Shown here piece after piece: positions 6,942-15,031 of a stretch of DNA of 16,663 bases (its first letter is position 1; each line of letters begins with the position of its first letter). This DNA is from an uncultured Ruminococcus sp. (GTDB taxonomy: Bacteria; Bacillota; Clostridia; Oscillospirales; Ruminococcaceae): assembly GCA_900543105.1 (NCBI GenBank), contig UQQA01000047.1, positions 1 through 16,663 of the forward strand, in the 5' to 3' direction. A model generated the notes under the pieces. The model was not told the origin of the DNA. It made no database searches and saw only the letters and a program-made list of their open reading frames with translations. A program made the position numbers and the translations under genes.

Positions 6942-6970
6942 TTTTAAATTACAAATATTTGCTTTTAAAA
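6942..6970. promoter_or_regulatory. Candidate MarR operator: AT-rich dyad
   Basis: The core CAAATATTTG (6952-6961) is a perfect 10-nt palindrome. It is flanked almost symmetrically by TTTTAAA (6942-6948) and TTTAAAA (6964-6970). The dyad covers the place of the -35 of the MarR/ABC promoter, which fits steric repression by the MarR protein encoded downstream. Confidence 0.45.
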
Positions 6971-6982
6971 CAATCTCAATGT

Positions 6983-6991
6983 TGCTATAAT
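6983..6991 (+). promoter_or_regulatory. Extended -10 promoter of the MarR/ABC operon
   Basis: TGCTATAAT gives a perfect TATAAT at 6986-6991 with the TGn extension. The -35 region (TTTTAA, 6963-6968, 17-nt spacer) is poor and overlaps the AT-rich dyad. The expected leader is about 50 nt. Confidence 0.65.
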
Positions 6992-7033
6992 ATATCTGAA
7001 CTCAAAAAATATTTTTGCAGGCAGATCTTATAA

Positions 7034-7042
7034 GGAAAGGAG
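7034..7042 (+). promoter_or_regulatory. Ribosome site that fixes the TTG start of the MarR gene
   Basis: GGAAAGGAG ends 8 nt before TTG 7051. The frame is also open back to a TTG at 7015, but that start would place this strong site inside the coding region and has no ribosome site of its own. Confidence 0.75.
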
Positions 7043-7050
7043 CGTTAAAT

Positions 7051-7533
7051 TTGAAAGAGGAAAAAATTCTGGGCTATATCCGACAGATATCTGCGGCCGT
7101 AGATGCCCATTGCCGCACAACAAGCGAACAATCGGAGCTTACGCCGATGCAGTGCTTCTGCATAATGTATATCCACGAAAACAAGGGCAGCGATTTCTGT
7201 TCGACCGATCTCTGCGATATACTCGGAACGTCCCGAGCCTCTGTTTCGCTTCTTTTAAAAGGACTGAAACAGAAGGGCTATCTTCAGATGATCTCCGTTG
7301 AGGGCGACGACCGAAAGAAACAGCTTGAGCTTACGCCGAAAGCTGCCGAATTCACCGTTTTTCTCAAAGAAGATATGAACAGCCTTGACAATGCTTTGAC
7401 CGAGGGTATCCCAGCCGAAGATATCCCTGTTATCAGCCGAGGACTGGAAATTATGCTCGCAAATATAAAAAAATACCCAAAAGGAGGTATGTGCTGTGAT
7501 AAAAACACTTATGGCACAGATCAAACAGTATAA
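7051..7533 (+). CDS. MarR-family transcriptional regulator of the ABC exporter operon
   Basis: The 160-residue protein starts at TTG 7051. It has the MarR layout: an N-terminal helix, the segment ELTPMQCFCIMYIHE, a winged helix-turn-helix (about residues 50-85, with TSRASVSLLLKGLKQKGY as the recognition part) and a wing with DDRKKQLELT, close to the usual D-R-R-x3-V-x-LT signature. A C-terminal helix provides dimerisation. MarR proteins bind palindromes as dimers and release DNA on meeting a small ligand. The gene overlaps the next, an ABC half-transporter, by 38 nt, so it is very likely the local repressor of the exporter. The dyads at 6923-6970 are its candidate sites. Several Cys (in MQCFC, DFCST, DLC, GMCC) could allow redox sensing, but that is speculative. 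Confidence 0.9.
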   Translation: MKEEKILGYIRQISAAVDAHCRTTSEQSELTPMQCFCIMYIHENKGSDFCSTDLCDILGTSRASVSLLLKGLKQKGYLQMISVEGDDRKKQLELTPKAAEFTVFLKEDMNSLDNALTEGIPAEDIPVISRGLEIMLANIKKYPKGGMCCDKNTYGTDQTV

Positions 7534-9244
7534 GAAAGACACGATACTGACACCGATCTTTACCGCTCTCGAAGTTCTTTTTGAAGTGGTCATTCCGCTC
7601 ATCACCGCAAAGATAATCGATGACGGCATTTCGGCAGGAAATATGTCCGCTGTTGTAAAGTACGGCATCATTATGATAATCGTTGCATTTCTGAGCCTTG
7701 CAAGCGGCGTTCTCGCAGGCAAATACGCTGCGACCGCATCAACGGGCTTTGCCTGCAACCTTCGTCATGCTATGTATGACAACATTCAGCGTTTCTCGTT
7801 CTCCAACATCGATAAATTCAGCACGGCAGGACTTATCACCCGTATGACAACGGACGTTACGAACATTCAGAACGCATTCCAGATGGTTATACGAATCGCA
7901 GTAAGAGCGCCTTTCACACTTATATGCAGCCTTATAATGTGCGTTGCTATCAACGGCAGACTGAGCTTTATATTCCTTGCTGCGCTCATCTTCCTCGGAG
8001 CGGCTCTTTTCCTTATCATCGGCAAGGTATCAAAGATATTTGAAGTTGTATTCAAAAAGTATGACGACCTCAATGCAAGCGTTCAGGAAAACGTTTCGGC
8101 TATCCGTGTTGTAAAGGCTTTCGTCCGTGAGGATCACGAAACGACAAAGTTCAAAAACGCTTCCAACTCCATTTATAAGATGTTCGTCAAGGCAGAAAGT
8201 CTTATCGCTCTCAACAGCCCGATAATGATGTTCGTTGTTTACTTCTGCATCATTCTCATCTCCTGGCTCGGTGCAAAATTCATCGTTGCCGGCAGCCTTA
8301 CAACGGGCGAGCTTACATCGCTTTTCTCCTACGTTATGAGCGTTCTTATGGCGCTTATGATGCTTTCGATGATCTTCGTTATGCTCACGATGAGTGAAGC
8401 AAGCGCAAAGCGTGTCGTTGAGGTTATCAAGGAAGAACCCGACATCACTAACCCCGAAGCTCCCGATACGGACATTGCTGACGGACGCATCGACTTCAAC
8501 CACGTCAGCTTCGCTTATGCTCACAGCAGCGGCGAAAACGTCCTCGAAAATATCGATCTCCACATCAATGCAGGCGAAACTATCGGCATCATCGGCGGAA
8601 CGGGCTGCGGCAAATCGAGCCTTGTAAACCTCATCAGCCGTCTTTACGATGTAACCGACGGCAGCGTTTATGTCGGCGGCAAGGACGTTAAGTCCTACGA
8701 TCTCGAAGCTCTCCGAAACAGCGTTGCGGTAGTTCTCCAGAAGAACGTTCTTTTCTCGGGAACTATCCTTGACAACCTCCGCTGGGGCAATGAAAATGCT
8801 ACCGAGGAAGAATGCCGCGCGGTCTGCAAGCTTGCCTGCGCAGATGAATTCATCGAACGCTTCCCCGATGGATACAATACCTATATCGAGCAGGGAGGAA
8901 GCAACGTTTCGGGCGGTCAGAAGCAGCGTCTTTGTATCGCAAGAGCGCTCCTCAAAAACCCGAAGGTGCTTATCCTCGACGACTCGACAAGTGCGGTCGA
9001 TACTGCGACCGATGCAAAAATTCGTGAAGCCTTTGCTCAGAGGATCCCGGGAACAACAAAGATCATCATTTCCCAGCGTATTTCCTCCGTTAAGGACGCT
9101 GACAGAGTGCTTGTCCTCGACGACGGCAGGGTAAGCGGCTTCGCTCCCCACGAAAAGCTTCTTGAAACAAACGAGATCTACAAAGAGATCTACGATGCAC
9201 AGACAAGCGGCAGCGGCGACTTTGACGCACCTGCGGCTGACTGA
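7496..9244 (+). CDS. ABC exporter half-transporter A, degenerate ATPase site
   Basis: This 582-residue protein has an N-terminal six-helix transmembrane domain (about 1-310) and a C-terminal ATPase domain. Walker A is GGTGCGKS (367-374), the signature is VSGGQ (471-475), Walker B is LILDD with D496 where catalytic Glu is expected, and the switch His is replaced by Q527. Asp in Walker B plus Gln in the H-loop mark the non-hydrolysing half of heterodimeric exporters such as TM287/288, BmrCD and LmrCD. GTG 7496 follows AGGAGG at 8 nt, inside the MarR gene. The partner starts 20 nt downstream. The membrane pump probably expels drugs, toxic peptides or lipids; the MarR link favours small toxic compounds, but the substrate is unknown. 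Confidence 0.93.
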   Translation: MIKTLMAQIKQYKKDTILTPIFTALEVLFEVVIPLITAKIIDDGISAGNMSAVVKYGIIMIIVAFLSLASGVLAGKYAATASTGFACNLRHAMYDNIQRFSFSNIDKFSTAGLITRMTTDVTNIQNAFQMVIRIAVRAPFTLICSLIMCVAINGRLSFIFLAALIFLGAALFLIIGKVSKIFEVVFKKYDDLNASVQENVSAIRVVKAFVREDHETTKFKNASNSIYKMFVKAESLIALNSPIMMFVVYFCIILISWLGAKFIVAGSLTTGELTSLFSYVMSVLMALMMLSMIFVMLTMSEASAKRVVEVIKEEPDITNPEAPDTDIADGRIDFNHVSFAYAHSSGENVLENIDLHINAGETIGIIGGTGCGKSSLVNLISRLYDVTDGSVYVGGKDVKSYDLEALRNSVAVVLQKNVLFSGTILDNLRWGNENATEEECRAVCKLACADEFIERFPDGYNTYIEQGGSNVSGGQKQRLCIARALLKNPKVLILDDSTSAVDTATDAKIREAFAQRIPGTTKIIISQRISSVKDADRVLVLDDGRVSGFAPHEKLLETNEIYKEIYDAQTSGSGDFDAPAAD

Positions 9245-9264
9245 CGGAAAGGAGAGATCAATTT

Positions 9265-11184
9265 ATGCCGGGACCACACGGAAGACCCCCAATGGATATG
9301 AAAAATATGAAGAATATGGACACAAAGTCCCTCGGACGTGTTTTTGCGTATCTTTTCAAAAACTATACCGTACACCTTATAATAGTTGTTATCTGCATCA
9401 TCATCACAGCGATAACAACACTTTACGGAACGCTCTTTATGAAGAGCCTTGTCGATGATTACATCACTCCGCTCGTAAATGACAAGGCAGCAGGACTTGA
9501 ACCCGACTTCGGACCGCTCGCAGGAGCTATCCTGAAGCTTATCGGCATTTATGCAGTCGGCATCATTACCTCATACGCTTATAACAGAATAATGGTAAAC
9601 GTTTCGCAGGGTTCGCTCCGAAACCTCAGAAACGACCTTTTCTCGCATATGGAAACCCTCCCGATAAAATATTTCGACACCCACGCTCACGGCGATATAA
9701 TGTCTATCTACACGAATGATATCGATACTCTCCGTCAGCTCATCGGACAGAGTATCCCACAGCTCATCAACTCGGTAATAACCGTATTAATGAGCTTTGT
9801 AAGTATGATAGTGCTGAACATTCCACTCACGATACTGACTGTTTTAATGGTCGGCGTAATGTTCCTCGTTTCGGCAAAGCTCGGCGGAAAGTCATCAGCA
9901 TTCTTCATCAAGCAGCAGAAAGACCTCGGCAAGGTCAACGGCTATATCGAAGAAATGCTCGAAGGTCAGAAGGTCGTCAAGGTATTCTGCCACGAAGAAA
10001 AGGCAAAAGAGGGATTCAACCGCATCAATGACGAGCTTCGTGCAAGCGCCGAAAATGCAAACAAGTTCGCAAACATTCTTATGCCTATCGCAAATAACCT
10101 CGGTCATATCAGCTATGTTCTCTGCGCTATCCTCGGAGCAGTCCTTGCGCTCTCGGGCGTGACAGGACTTACCCTCGGTACGCTTATCTCGTTCCTCACA
10201 CTCAACAAGAACTTCAGCCAGCCTATCACTCAGATCAGCCAGCAGATGAACTCGGTCATTATGGCTATGGCAGGCGCAAAGCGTGTCTTCGACCTTATCG
10301 ATGAAACGCCTGAGACCGACAACGGCTATGTTGAGCTTGTCAATGCAAAGGAAAACGCAGACGGAACTCTTTCCGAATGTGAAGAAAGAACAGGACTCTG
10401 GGCATGGAAGCACCCTCACTCCGAGGACGGCACCGTTACCTATACAAAGCTTGAAGGACGCATCGTTTTTGACGGCGTTGACTTCGGCTATACCGATGAC
10501 AAGATCGTCCTCCACGATATAAAAATTTCCGCAGCTCCGGGTCAGAAGATCGCATTCGTAGGAAGCACGGGCGCAGGAAAGACCACTATCACGAACCTTA
10601 TCAACCGTTTCTACGATATTCAGGACGGCAAGATCAGATATGACGGGATCAATATCAATAAGATAAAGAAAGCCGACCTCCGCCGTTCGCTCGGCATCGT
10701 TCTTCAGGATACGCACCTCTTCACGGGTACGGTCATGGATAATATCCGCTACGGCAGACTGGACGCAAGCGATGAGGAATGTATCGCGGCGGCAAAGCTT
10801 GCAAATGCACACAGCTTTATAAAGCGACTTCCCGAGGGCTATAATACAATGCTCACAGGCGACGGCGCAAATCTTTCACAGGGTCAGCGTCAGCTCCTCG
10901 CGATCGCCCGTGCCGCAGTAGCAGACCCGCCCGCACTTATCCTCGACGAAGCAACATCTTCTATCGATACAAGAACCGAAGCACTCGTCCAGAGAGGTAT
11001 GGACGGACTTATGTACGGCAGAACGACATTCGTTATCGCGCACAGACTTTCGACCGTAAAGAATTCCGACTGCATTATGGTACTTGAGCAGGGAAGAATA
11101 ATCGAACGCGGTCCTCACGATAAGCTTATCGAAGAAAAGGGCAGATACTATCAGCTCTATACGGGAAAATCAATTGCAAATTAA
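9265..11184 (+). CDS. ABC exporter half-transporter B, intact ATPase site
   Basis: This 639-residue partner of the preceding gene has a short Met/Lys/Gly/Pro-rich N-terminus, a six-helix transmembrane domain (about 30-345), an insertion of about 60 residues before the ATPase domain (about 355-410), then Walker A GSTGAGKT (433-440), signature LSQGQ (537-541), Walker B LILDE (E562) and switch H593. The catalytic residues are intact. Its signature has Gln for the first Gly, so paired with the defective Walker B of half A it forms the inactive site, while its own Walker motifs pair with the normal signature of A. This reciprocal pattern shows the two genes form one heterodimer. ATG 9265 has GGAG 10 nt upstream. 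The gene ends before a strong terminator. Confidence 0.93.
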   Translation: MPGPHGRPPMDMKNMKNMDTKSLGRVFAYLFKNYTVHLIIVVICIIITAITTLYGTLFMKSLVDDYITPLVNDKAAGLEPDFGPLAGAILKLIGIYAVGIITSYAYNRIMVNVSQGSLRNLRNDLFSHMETLPIKYFDTHAHGDIMSIYTNDIDTLRQLIGQSIPQLINSVITVLMSFVSMIVLNIPLTILTVLMVGVMFLVSAKLGGKSSAFFIKQQKDLGKVNGYIEEMLEGQKVVKVFCHEEKAKEGFNRINDELRASAENANKFANILMPIANNLGHISYVLCAILGAVLALSGVTGLTLGTLISFLTLNKNFSQPITQISQQMNSVIMAMAGAKRVFDLIDETPETDNGYVELVNAKENADGTLSECEERTGLWAWKHPHSEDGTVTYTKLEGRIVFDGVDFGYTDDKIVLHDIKISAAPGQKIAFVGSTGAGKTTITNLINRFYDIQDGKIRYDGININKIKKADLRRSLGIVLQDTHLFTGTVMDNIRYGRLDASDEECIAAAKLANAHSFIKRLPEGYNTMLTGDGANLSQGQRQLLAIARAAVADPPALILDEATSSIDTRTEALVQRGMDGLMYGRTTFVIAHRLSTVKNSDCIMVLEQGRIIERGPHDKLIEEKGRYYQLYTGKSIAN

Positions 11185-11192
11185 GAATTAAA

Positions 11193-11220
11193 TTCGGAAT
11201 TCGGAATTATTTATATTCCG
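11193..11220. repeat. AATTCGGAATT direct and inverted repeats
   Basis: Just after the exporter stop, AATTCGG is repeated in tandem, and CGGAAT (11202-11207) forms a 6-bp inverted repeat with ATTCCG (11215-11220) around 7 nt. There is no adjacent U-run, so it is not a convincing terminator. It resembles non-coding spacer repeats rather than gene sequence. Confidence 0.4.
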
Positions 11221-11242
11221 TTAATTCGCAGCAAAAATCGTA

Positions 11243-11269
11243 GAGGCGGATTCTATATCCGTCCATTGC
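11243..11269. repeat. GGCGGAT...ATCCGTC palindrome, possible dispersed element
   Basis: GGCGGAT (11245-11251) pairs with ATCCGTC (11257-11263) around 5 nt, with one G-U. Small GC-rich palindromes with flanks like GTAGAGGCGG are often scattered through the intergenic regions of gut Clostridia. Whether this one is repeated in the genome cannot be seen from this window. Confidence 0.4.
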
Positions 11270-11313
11270 GAAAAACTATATTCCGGGTGAATTTTTCATA
11301 CAGATATAATAAG

Positions 11314-11361
11314 ACCGCCGACCGTGTAAAAGGGATAACCTTTACGCGGTCGGCGGTTTTT
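11314..11361 (+). terminator. Strong rho-independent terminator of the MarR/ABC operon
   Basis: ACCGCCGACCG (11314-11324) pairs perfectly with CGGTCGGCGGT (11347-11357). The stem continues with GTAAA against TTTAC and GG against CC around a 5-nt loop, and ends in TTTTT. The U-run is on the plus strand only. The minus-strand LRR gene ends 8 nt away, so the stem may also protect that message, but it lacks a U-run in that direction. Confidence 0.92.
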
Positions 11362-11368
11362 GTTATTC

Positions 11369-12724
11369 TCAATATTTTCTTATGTCGTAAGAGCCTCCGC
11401 CGAGTTCGCAGACTTCGATCACGCATTTCGGGAGAGCTTTTTTTATTGCCTTTGCGGTCTCGTCCGAGATGCCCGTGAAATCGAGCGTGAGCTTTTTGAG
11501 CTTTTTCAGCGTTGAGAGCTTCTGCATGTTTTTTATTCCGCAGGATGAGCCGTCCGAGATGCTCAGCTCCTTTATATCCATTCCCTCTATCCAGTTTACA
11601 TTGAATGAGGCGTTATTGTTGTATATCTGAAGGCTGTCGATGTTCTCGCAGTCCTTGAGGTTTATCATATCCGTAAATTCGCTGAGCCATATCGAAACAT
11701 TTTTCAGGCTCTTATTCCCGAAAAGGCGCACGTCATTGCAGCCCATGATAAAAAGATTTTCAAGGCTTTTCAGATCCTTTATAAAGGACATATCATACGT
11801 TCTGCCGTTGTTGATATCCATGAGCCGAAGTGTTTTAAGTCCTGCAAGGTTTCTCATTCCATCAGTGAAAGAGCTTTTTACATAGGAAAGTGAAAGCTCG
11901 TCCAGCGCAAGGCTTCCGATAAAGGAAAGATCGTCGTCGTTTGAGTCGACGGAAAGACTGCGCAGGCGGTTCATCTTGGTCTTGGCGGCGGCGCTAAGGT
12001 TGGTCGTGTTTCCCGAGACATCGAGCGTTTCGAGAGCGTCAAGCTTTGAAAGGAACGACATATCCGTTCTTTCCGAGGTGAGGGTAACAGAAAGGGAGCG
12101 AAGCTTTTTGAAACTGCCTATCAAAGCAGCATCGTCACCGCCGATGTTTTTCAGCTCCAGCGTTTTCAGCCTTTTTAGCCCCTTTAGCGGAGCGATATCC
12201 TTTATCGCAGACGCTCTTACATCAAGATAAAGCTCCGTCACATTTTTCAAGTGGGAGACGGGGTCTATGCTCTCGCAGACCTTATCCGCCCATGTGCTTG
12301 TGTAGCGGAATTTTTTCAGCCCCGTGAGCTTTTTCAGGAAGGAAAGATCCTCCGAACCGCTGCACTGGTGCAGACCGAGCCATACAAGATCGTCGAGCTT
12401 GCTAAGATAGGATATGTTGCTGACATCTGCCCTTATAACGACAAGGTTCTGCAGTTTCGGGAGCTTCTCCGCAACGGCTTTGATATCGACCGTATTATCC
12501 CCGACATAGTAATACTTTTTGAACGACGGGTCATACATCGTATCAAGGTATTCATATTCGCCCTTTTCGCCCTTTACAAAGCATATCTGCTTTGCGTTGA
12601 CGGAAATTTTGTTGCCGTAAAGAACGACCTTTTCCGACTTTTCGGTTTTCGCCGCAAAGCACCACAACGGCAGAACGGTAACAGCGATCACAAGCGCACA
12701 CAGTAAACATAGAATTCTCTGCAT
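11369..12724 (-). CDS. Secreted leucine-rich-repeat protein
   Basis: The protein has 451 residues from ATG 12724, chosen because GGGGG (12732-12736) lies 7 nt upstream and the signal peptide follows directly; an in-frame ATG at 12766 lies just past the -10 and is unlikely to be used. Residues 1-25 are a signal peptide (MQRILCLLCALVIAV core), with cleavage expected near CFA-AK. After a unique region (about 26-70), residues from about 75 to 435 form many irregular repeats of roughly 20-25 residues with spaced Leu, such as LSFLKKLTGLKKF and LKGLKRLKTLEL, ending in a typical cap with LPKCVIEV. No wall anchor or transmembrane tail is seen, so it is probably released or loosely held. LRR proteins bind proteins or glycans; the ligand is unknown. 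It has its own promoter and converges on the exporter operon. Confidence 0.88.
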   Translation of the reverse strand: MQRILCLLCALVIAVTVLPLWCFAAKTEKSEKVVLYGNKISVNAKQICFVKGEKGEYEYLDTMYDPSFKKYYYVGDNTVDIKAVAEKLPKLQNLVVIRADVSNISYLSKLDDLVWLGLHQCSGSEDLSFLKKLTGLKKFRYTSTWADKVCESIDPVSHLKNVTELYLDVRASAIKDIAPLKGLKRLKTLELKNIGGDDAALIGSFKKLRSLSVTLTSERTDMSFLSKLDALETLDVSGNTTNLSAAAKTKMNRLRSLSVDSNDDDLSFIGSLALDELSLSYVKSSFTDGMRNLAGLKTLRLMDINNGRTYDMSFIKDLKSLENLFIMGCNDVRLFGNKSLKNVSIWLSEFTDMINLKDCENIDSLQIYNNNASFNVNWIEGMDIKELSISDGSSCGIKNMQKLSTLKKLKKLTLDFTGISDETAKAIKKALPKCVIEVCELGGGSYDIRKY

Positions 12725-12756
12725 TTTATTACCCCCAAGCAAATTATTATAATAAA

Positions 12757-12785
12757 ATCTTATCATAAGCGAAATATTTTGTCAA
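12757..12785 (-). promoter_or_regulatory. Sigma-A type promoter of the LRR gene
   Basis: Read on the minus strand, TTGACA (12785-12780) is a perfect -35. After a 17-nt spacer comes TAAGAT (12762-12757), a four-of-six -10. The leader would be about 25 nt. It lies between the stop of the upstream operon and the LRR start, where only a weak A/T hairpin is seen, so some read-through is possible. Confidence 0.75.
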
Positions 12786-12811
12786 CATTATATAACAAAA
12801 ATTAAAAAATT

Positions 12812-14398
12812 TTATCTCTCTTTGAACGACTTAAAAGCTATAATATCACTCACGGTATTCTCGAACCATTCCTTTTGTGAAGCCTTCGTCATAAGGCGGA
12901 TACGACTGTATCCTGCGGCATCGGCGAGGTCTTGGTCATCGCTGTCCAGACATTCTCTTATAACGGGTGCGGCATCTGCGGAGAGGTCATCGGGGAACGC
13001 CGTCATAACGCCTTTTTCGATAAGCTTTGCATCATACCTTGCGATAAGTCCGTCCGCATTGCAGAAGCAGAGCAGAAGCGAGGCTATGGTTATTACTGCC
13101 GCGCCTACGCTTGCCGCACGGAACTTTTTAAAGCGTGAGATAATTATAAGCACGAACACTGCCGCAAGAATGAACATTGCCCATGAGGTATAAACACGCT
13201 TTGATGTCAGTCCGAAGCGGTCGATATAGAGGAGCATTTTGCTTTCGGCGGTCGCGATAAGGATAAGCGTAAACACAGAGAGAATGACCGTGACGGTTTT
13301 GAGCGCGGTATTTTTCCCGTCCCTGCGGCAGAATGCATTAACGGCGGCTATTACGGCGAGGTTTATAACTGCTACTGCGCAAAGCTCAAAAAATCCTCTT
13401 CGTGCATATTCCGATGCGCTGAATTTTTCGGGAAGAACTCCGCCGAATGCGGAAATGAAATAGCCAAGCTGTGAGAAGAAAAACAGCACATATACTATTA
13501 AAATAGGAGCTGTAAATGCGCAGACGAGAGCAGGCGGAGCAAAGCGCATTTTCCCGTTTTTTGCTTCGTACAAAGCCTCGTCCGTGCGAAGCTTTCCCTT
13601 TGAGGAAACCGCGCCAAAGATAACGCCGAACAGCAGGAACGACACAGGCAGACCGACGAGAAAAAGCCAGAACTCGGTAAGGCTTATGCCGTCAAAGATC
13701 CGTCCGAGCATATCCTCAAAGCCGCCGTCCGCACTCATAAGCAGTACGCAGACAACGACCGTTATCGGCAGTGAGAGCATAAGTCCGATCACTGCATAGC
13801 CGACATTTTTCGCACCGCTCTTTCGGCGGAAGATACCGCAGGCGGCTTTCGGGCAGGCGGTAAAATTGCGTTTCGGTACGCCGAAAACCGCTTCGCAGAT
13901 GCTGTGAAAAGCACTTTCGCCGAAGCCTTTCCACTCGGGATTGTTCAGTGCGAACGCCCACATCGCATAATATACAGCCGCAAAGCAGAACGCCAGAAAC
14001 CGTATCAGTCCGTTTGCGCTCACGCCCGTTCCGAGAGCAAAAAACGCCGCCGAAACGAAGTAAAGCTTTGACGACCTGCTCCCGTCAGCCTTGCGGAGCT
14101 TTGCCAATACTGCCGACAGAGCAAGCACTGCGATAAGGAACAGTGCGGCGGCGATGCCACAGCTATGCTGTAGAAAAAGCTTTATAAAGGTATATCCCGT
14201 GAAAAGAAATATCAGCGCAAAAACGCTTTCGGCGGTCGAACAGAACGGCGGTTTTTCAACAGGCGGAGTTTCATTTTCGGGAGAGGCGTTTTCGCTCGGT
14301 TCGGACTGTTCGGGACACTCGCTCTGCCCAATCTCTTCTTCGGGAAGAGTATTTTCAACATTCTCGGAAGAATTCGCGGAAAGCTCATCGTGGGTCAT
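12812..14398 (-). CDS. DUF4173-like polytopic membrane protein
   Basis: The 528-residue protein has an acidic Glu/Ser/Pro-rich soluble N-terminus (about 1-50), about eleven hydrophobic segments, and a soluble C-terminal tail of some 80 residues beginning near the last membrane segment. SEYARRGFFEL after a long membrane helix pair, and a later LTSKRVYTSWA segment, resemble the conserved core of the DUF4173/DUF4153 group. Function is unknown in that family. The ATG overlaps the stop of the XRE gene by 4 nt (ATGA), with GGAG 9 nt upstream inside that gene, so the two are translated together. It is the last gene of a four-gene operon. The acidic tail at the N-terminus could contact a partner protein, but nothing in the sequence shows which. 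Confidence 0.82.
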   Translation of the reverse strand: MTHDELSANSSENVENTLPEEEIGQSECPEQSEPSENASPENETPPVEKPPFCSTAESVFALIFLFTGYTFIKLFLQHSCGIAAALFLIAVLALSAVLAKLRKADGSRSSKLYFVSAAFFALGTGVSANGLIRFLAFCFAAVYYAMWAFALNNPEWKGFGESAFHSICEAVFGVPKRNFTACPKAACGIFRRKSGAKNVGYAVIGLMLSLPITVVVCVLLMSADGGFEDMLGRIFDGISLTEFWLFLVGLPVSFLLFGVIFGAVSSKGKLRTDEALYEAKNGKMRFAPPALVCAFTAPILIVYVLFFFSQLGYFISAFGGVLPEKFSASEYARRGFFELCAVAVINLAVIAAVNAFCRRDGKNTALKTVTVILSVFTLILIATAESKMLLYIDRFGLTSKRVYTSWAMFILAAVFVLIIISRFKKFRAASVGAAVITIASLLLCFCNADGLIARYDAKLIEKGVMTAFPDDLSADAAPVIRECLDSDDQDLADAAGYSRIRLMTKASQKEWFENTVSDIIAFKSFKER

Positions 14399-14610
14399 TC
14401 TTCATCGCTCCTTTCAAAATCAAGGATATCGCCCGGCTTGCAGTCAAGGATATCGCAGAGCTTGTCGAGGGTGGAAAAGCGTATCGCTTTCGCCTTGCCC
14501 GTTTTGAGTATCGAGAGATTAGCAGGAGTGATATCAAGCTTTTCCGCAAGCTCGCCCGAGGAGATCTTGCGCTTCGCCATCATAACATCAAGATTAACTA
14601 TTATAGCCAT
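14395..14610 (-). CDS. Small XRE-family (YozG-like) DNA-binding regulator
   Basis: This 71-residue protein is almost entirely one Cro/C1-type helix-turn-helix: ELAEKLDIT is the first helix pair and PANLSILKTGKAKAI the recognition helix region, followed by FSTLDKLCDILDCKPGDIL, which is the usual end of this minimal family. Length and motifs match small regulators encoded beside DUF2975 proteins (yoaS-yozG in Bacillus). It overlaps the gene before it by 17 nt and the gene after it by 4 nt, with AAGG upstream of ATG 14610. It is a good candidate for autoregulation of this operon through the palindromic promoter at 15557-15593. No ligand domain is present. Confidence 0.92.
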   Translation of the reverse strand: MAIIVNLDVMMAKRKISSGELAEKLDITPANLSILKTGKAKAIRFSTLDKLCDILDCKPGDILDFERSDEE

Positions 14611-15031
14611 TTAAGTCACCTTTCCTTAAAGCTGTGAGGATTATATATAATATCAGACGTGCCGTACAGAATATCGCTGCGATGATATATGCCGTTTCCA
14701 TAATCAGAAATGCAGCGCCTAACAGCAGCGAATCCAGACCTGCGGCATTGCCTATCATCAGACAGATCGGGATCACCAAGAACGGTATAATGACAAACCA
14801 GATGAAGAATTCGCCCTTGGAAAATCCGAATTCTATGCCGAGCCTTTCCGCTGCGGCGTATATCACCGAGACCGCCGCCAAGGTCAGCAGGAGCATCATC
14901 GGCAGTGCATTTCCACCGTCAGATGCATAACTCAGACCGCACAGCTTTATCATAAGCTCTGCCCACGCAGTTCCGATAATTCCGCAAACGGCAATGCTTA
15001 TCAGCGACAGCAGAGGATATTTTGCTTTCAT
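14594..15031 (-). CDS. Small four-helix membrane protein
   Basis: The 145-residue protein has four hydrophobic segments (about 5-27, 43-62, 73-96 and 101-130) and short charged loops, with a Lys/Arg end after the last helix. I do not recognise the family. The size and topology resemble the DUF2975 protein encoded just before it, so the two may be diverged relatives or partners. ATG 15031 overlaps the stop of the DUF2975 gene by 4 nt (ATGA), with GAGGG just upstream. Its end overlaps the XRE gene by 17 nt. Tight packing implies joint production with its neighbours. Confidence 0.82.
   Translation of the reverse strand: MKAKYPLLSLISIAVCGIIGTAWAELMIKLCGLSYASDGGNALPMMLLLTLAAVSVIYAAAERLGIEFGFSKGEFFIWFVIIPFLVIPICLMIGNAAGLDSLLLGAAFLIMETAYIIAAIFCTARLILYIILTALRKGDLNGYNS

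Noticed and set aside
8030..9151. Minus-strand open frame of about 370 codons opposite the first ABC gene, and a similar one at 9895-10812
   Set aside because: Both are opposite frames of genes with intact Walker and signature motifs; long antisense frames are a by-product of the codon bias.
12786..12811. Terminator after the DUF4173 gene
   Set aside because: Only short A/T pairing with no GC stem is present; too weak to call.
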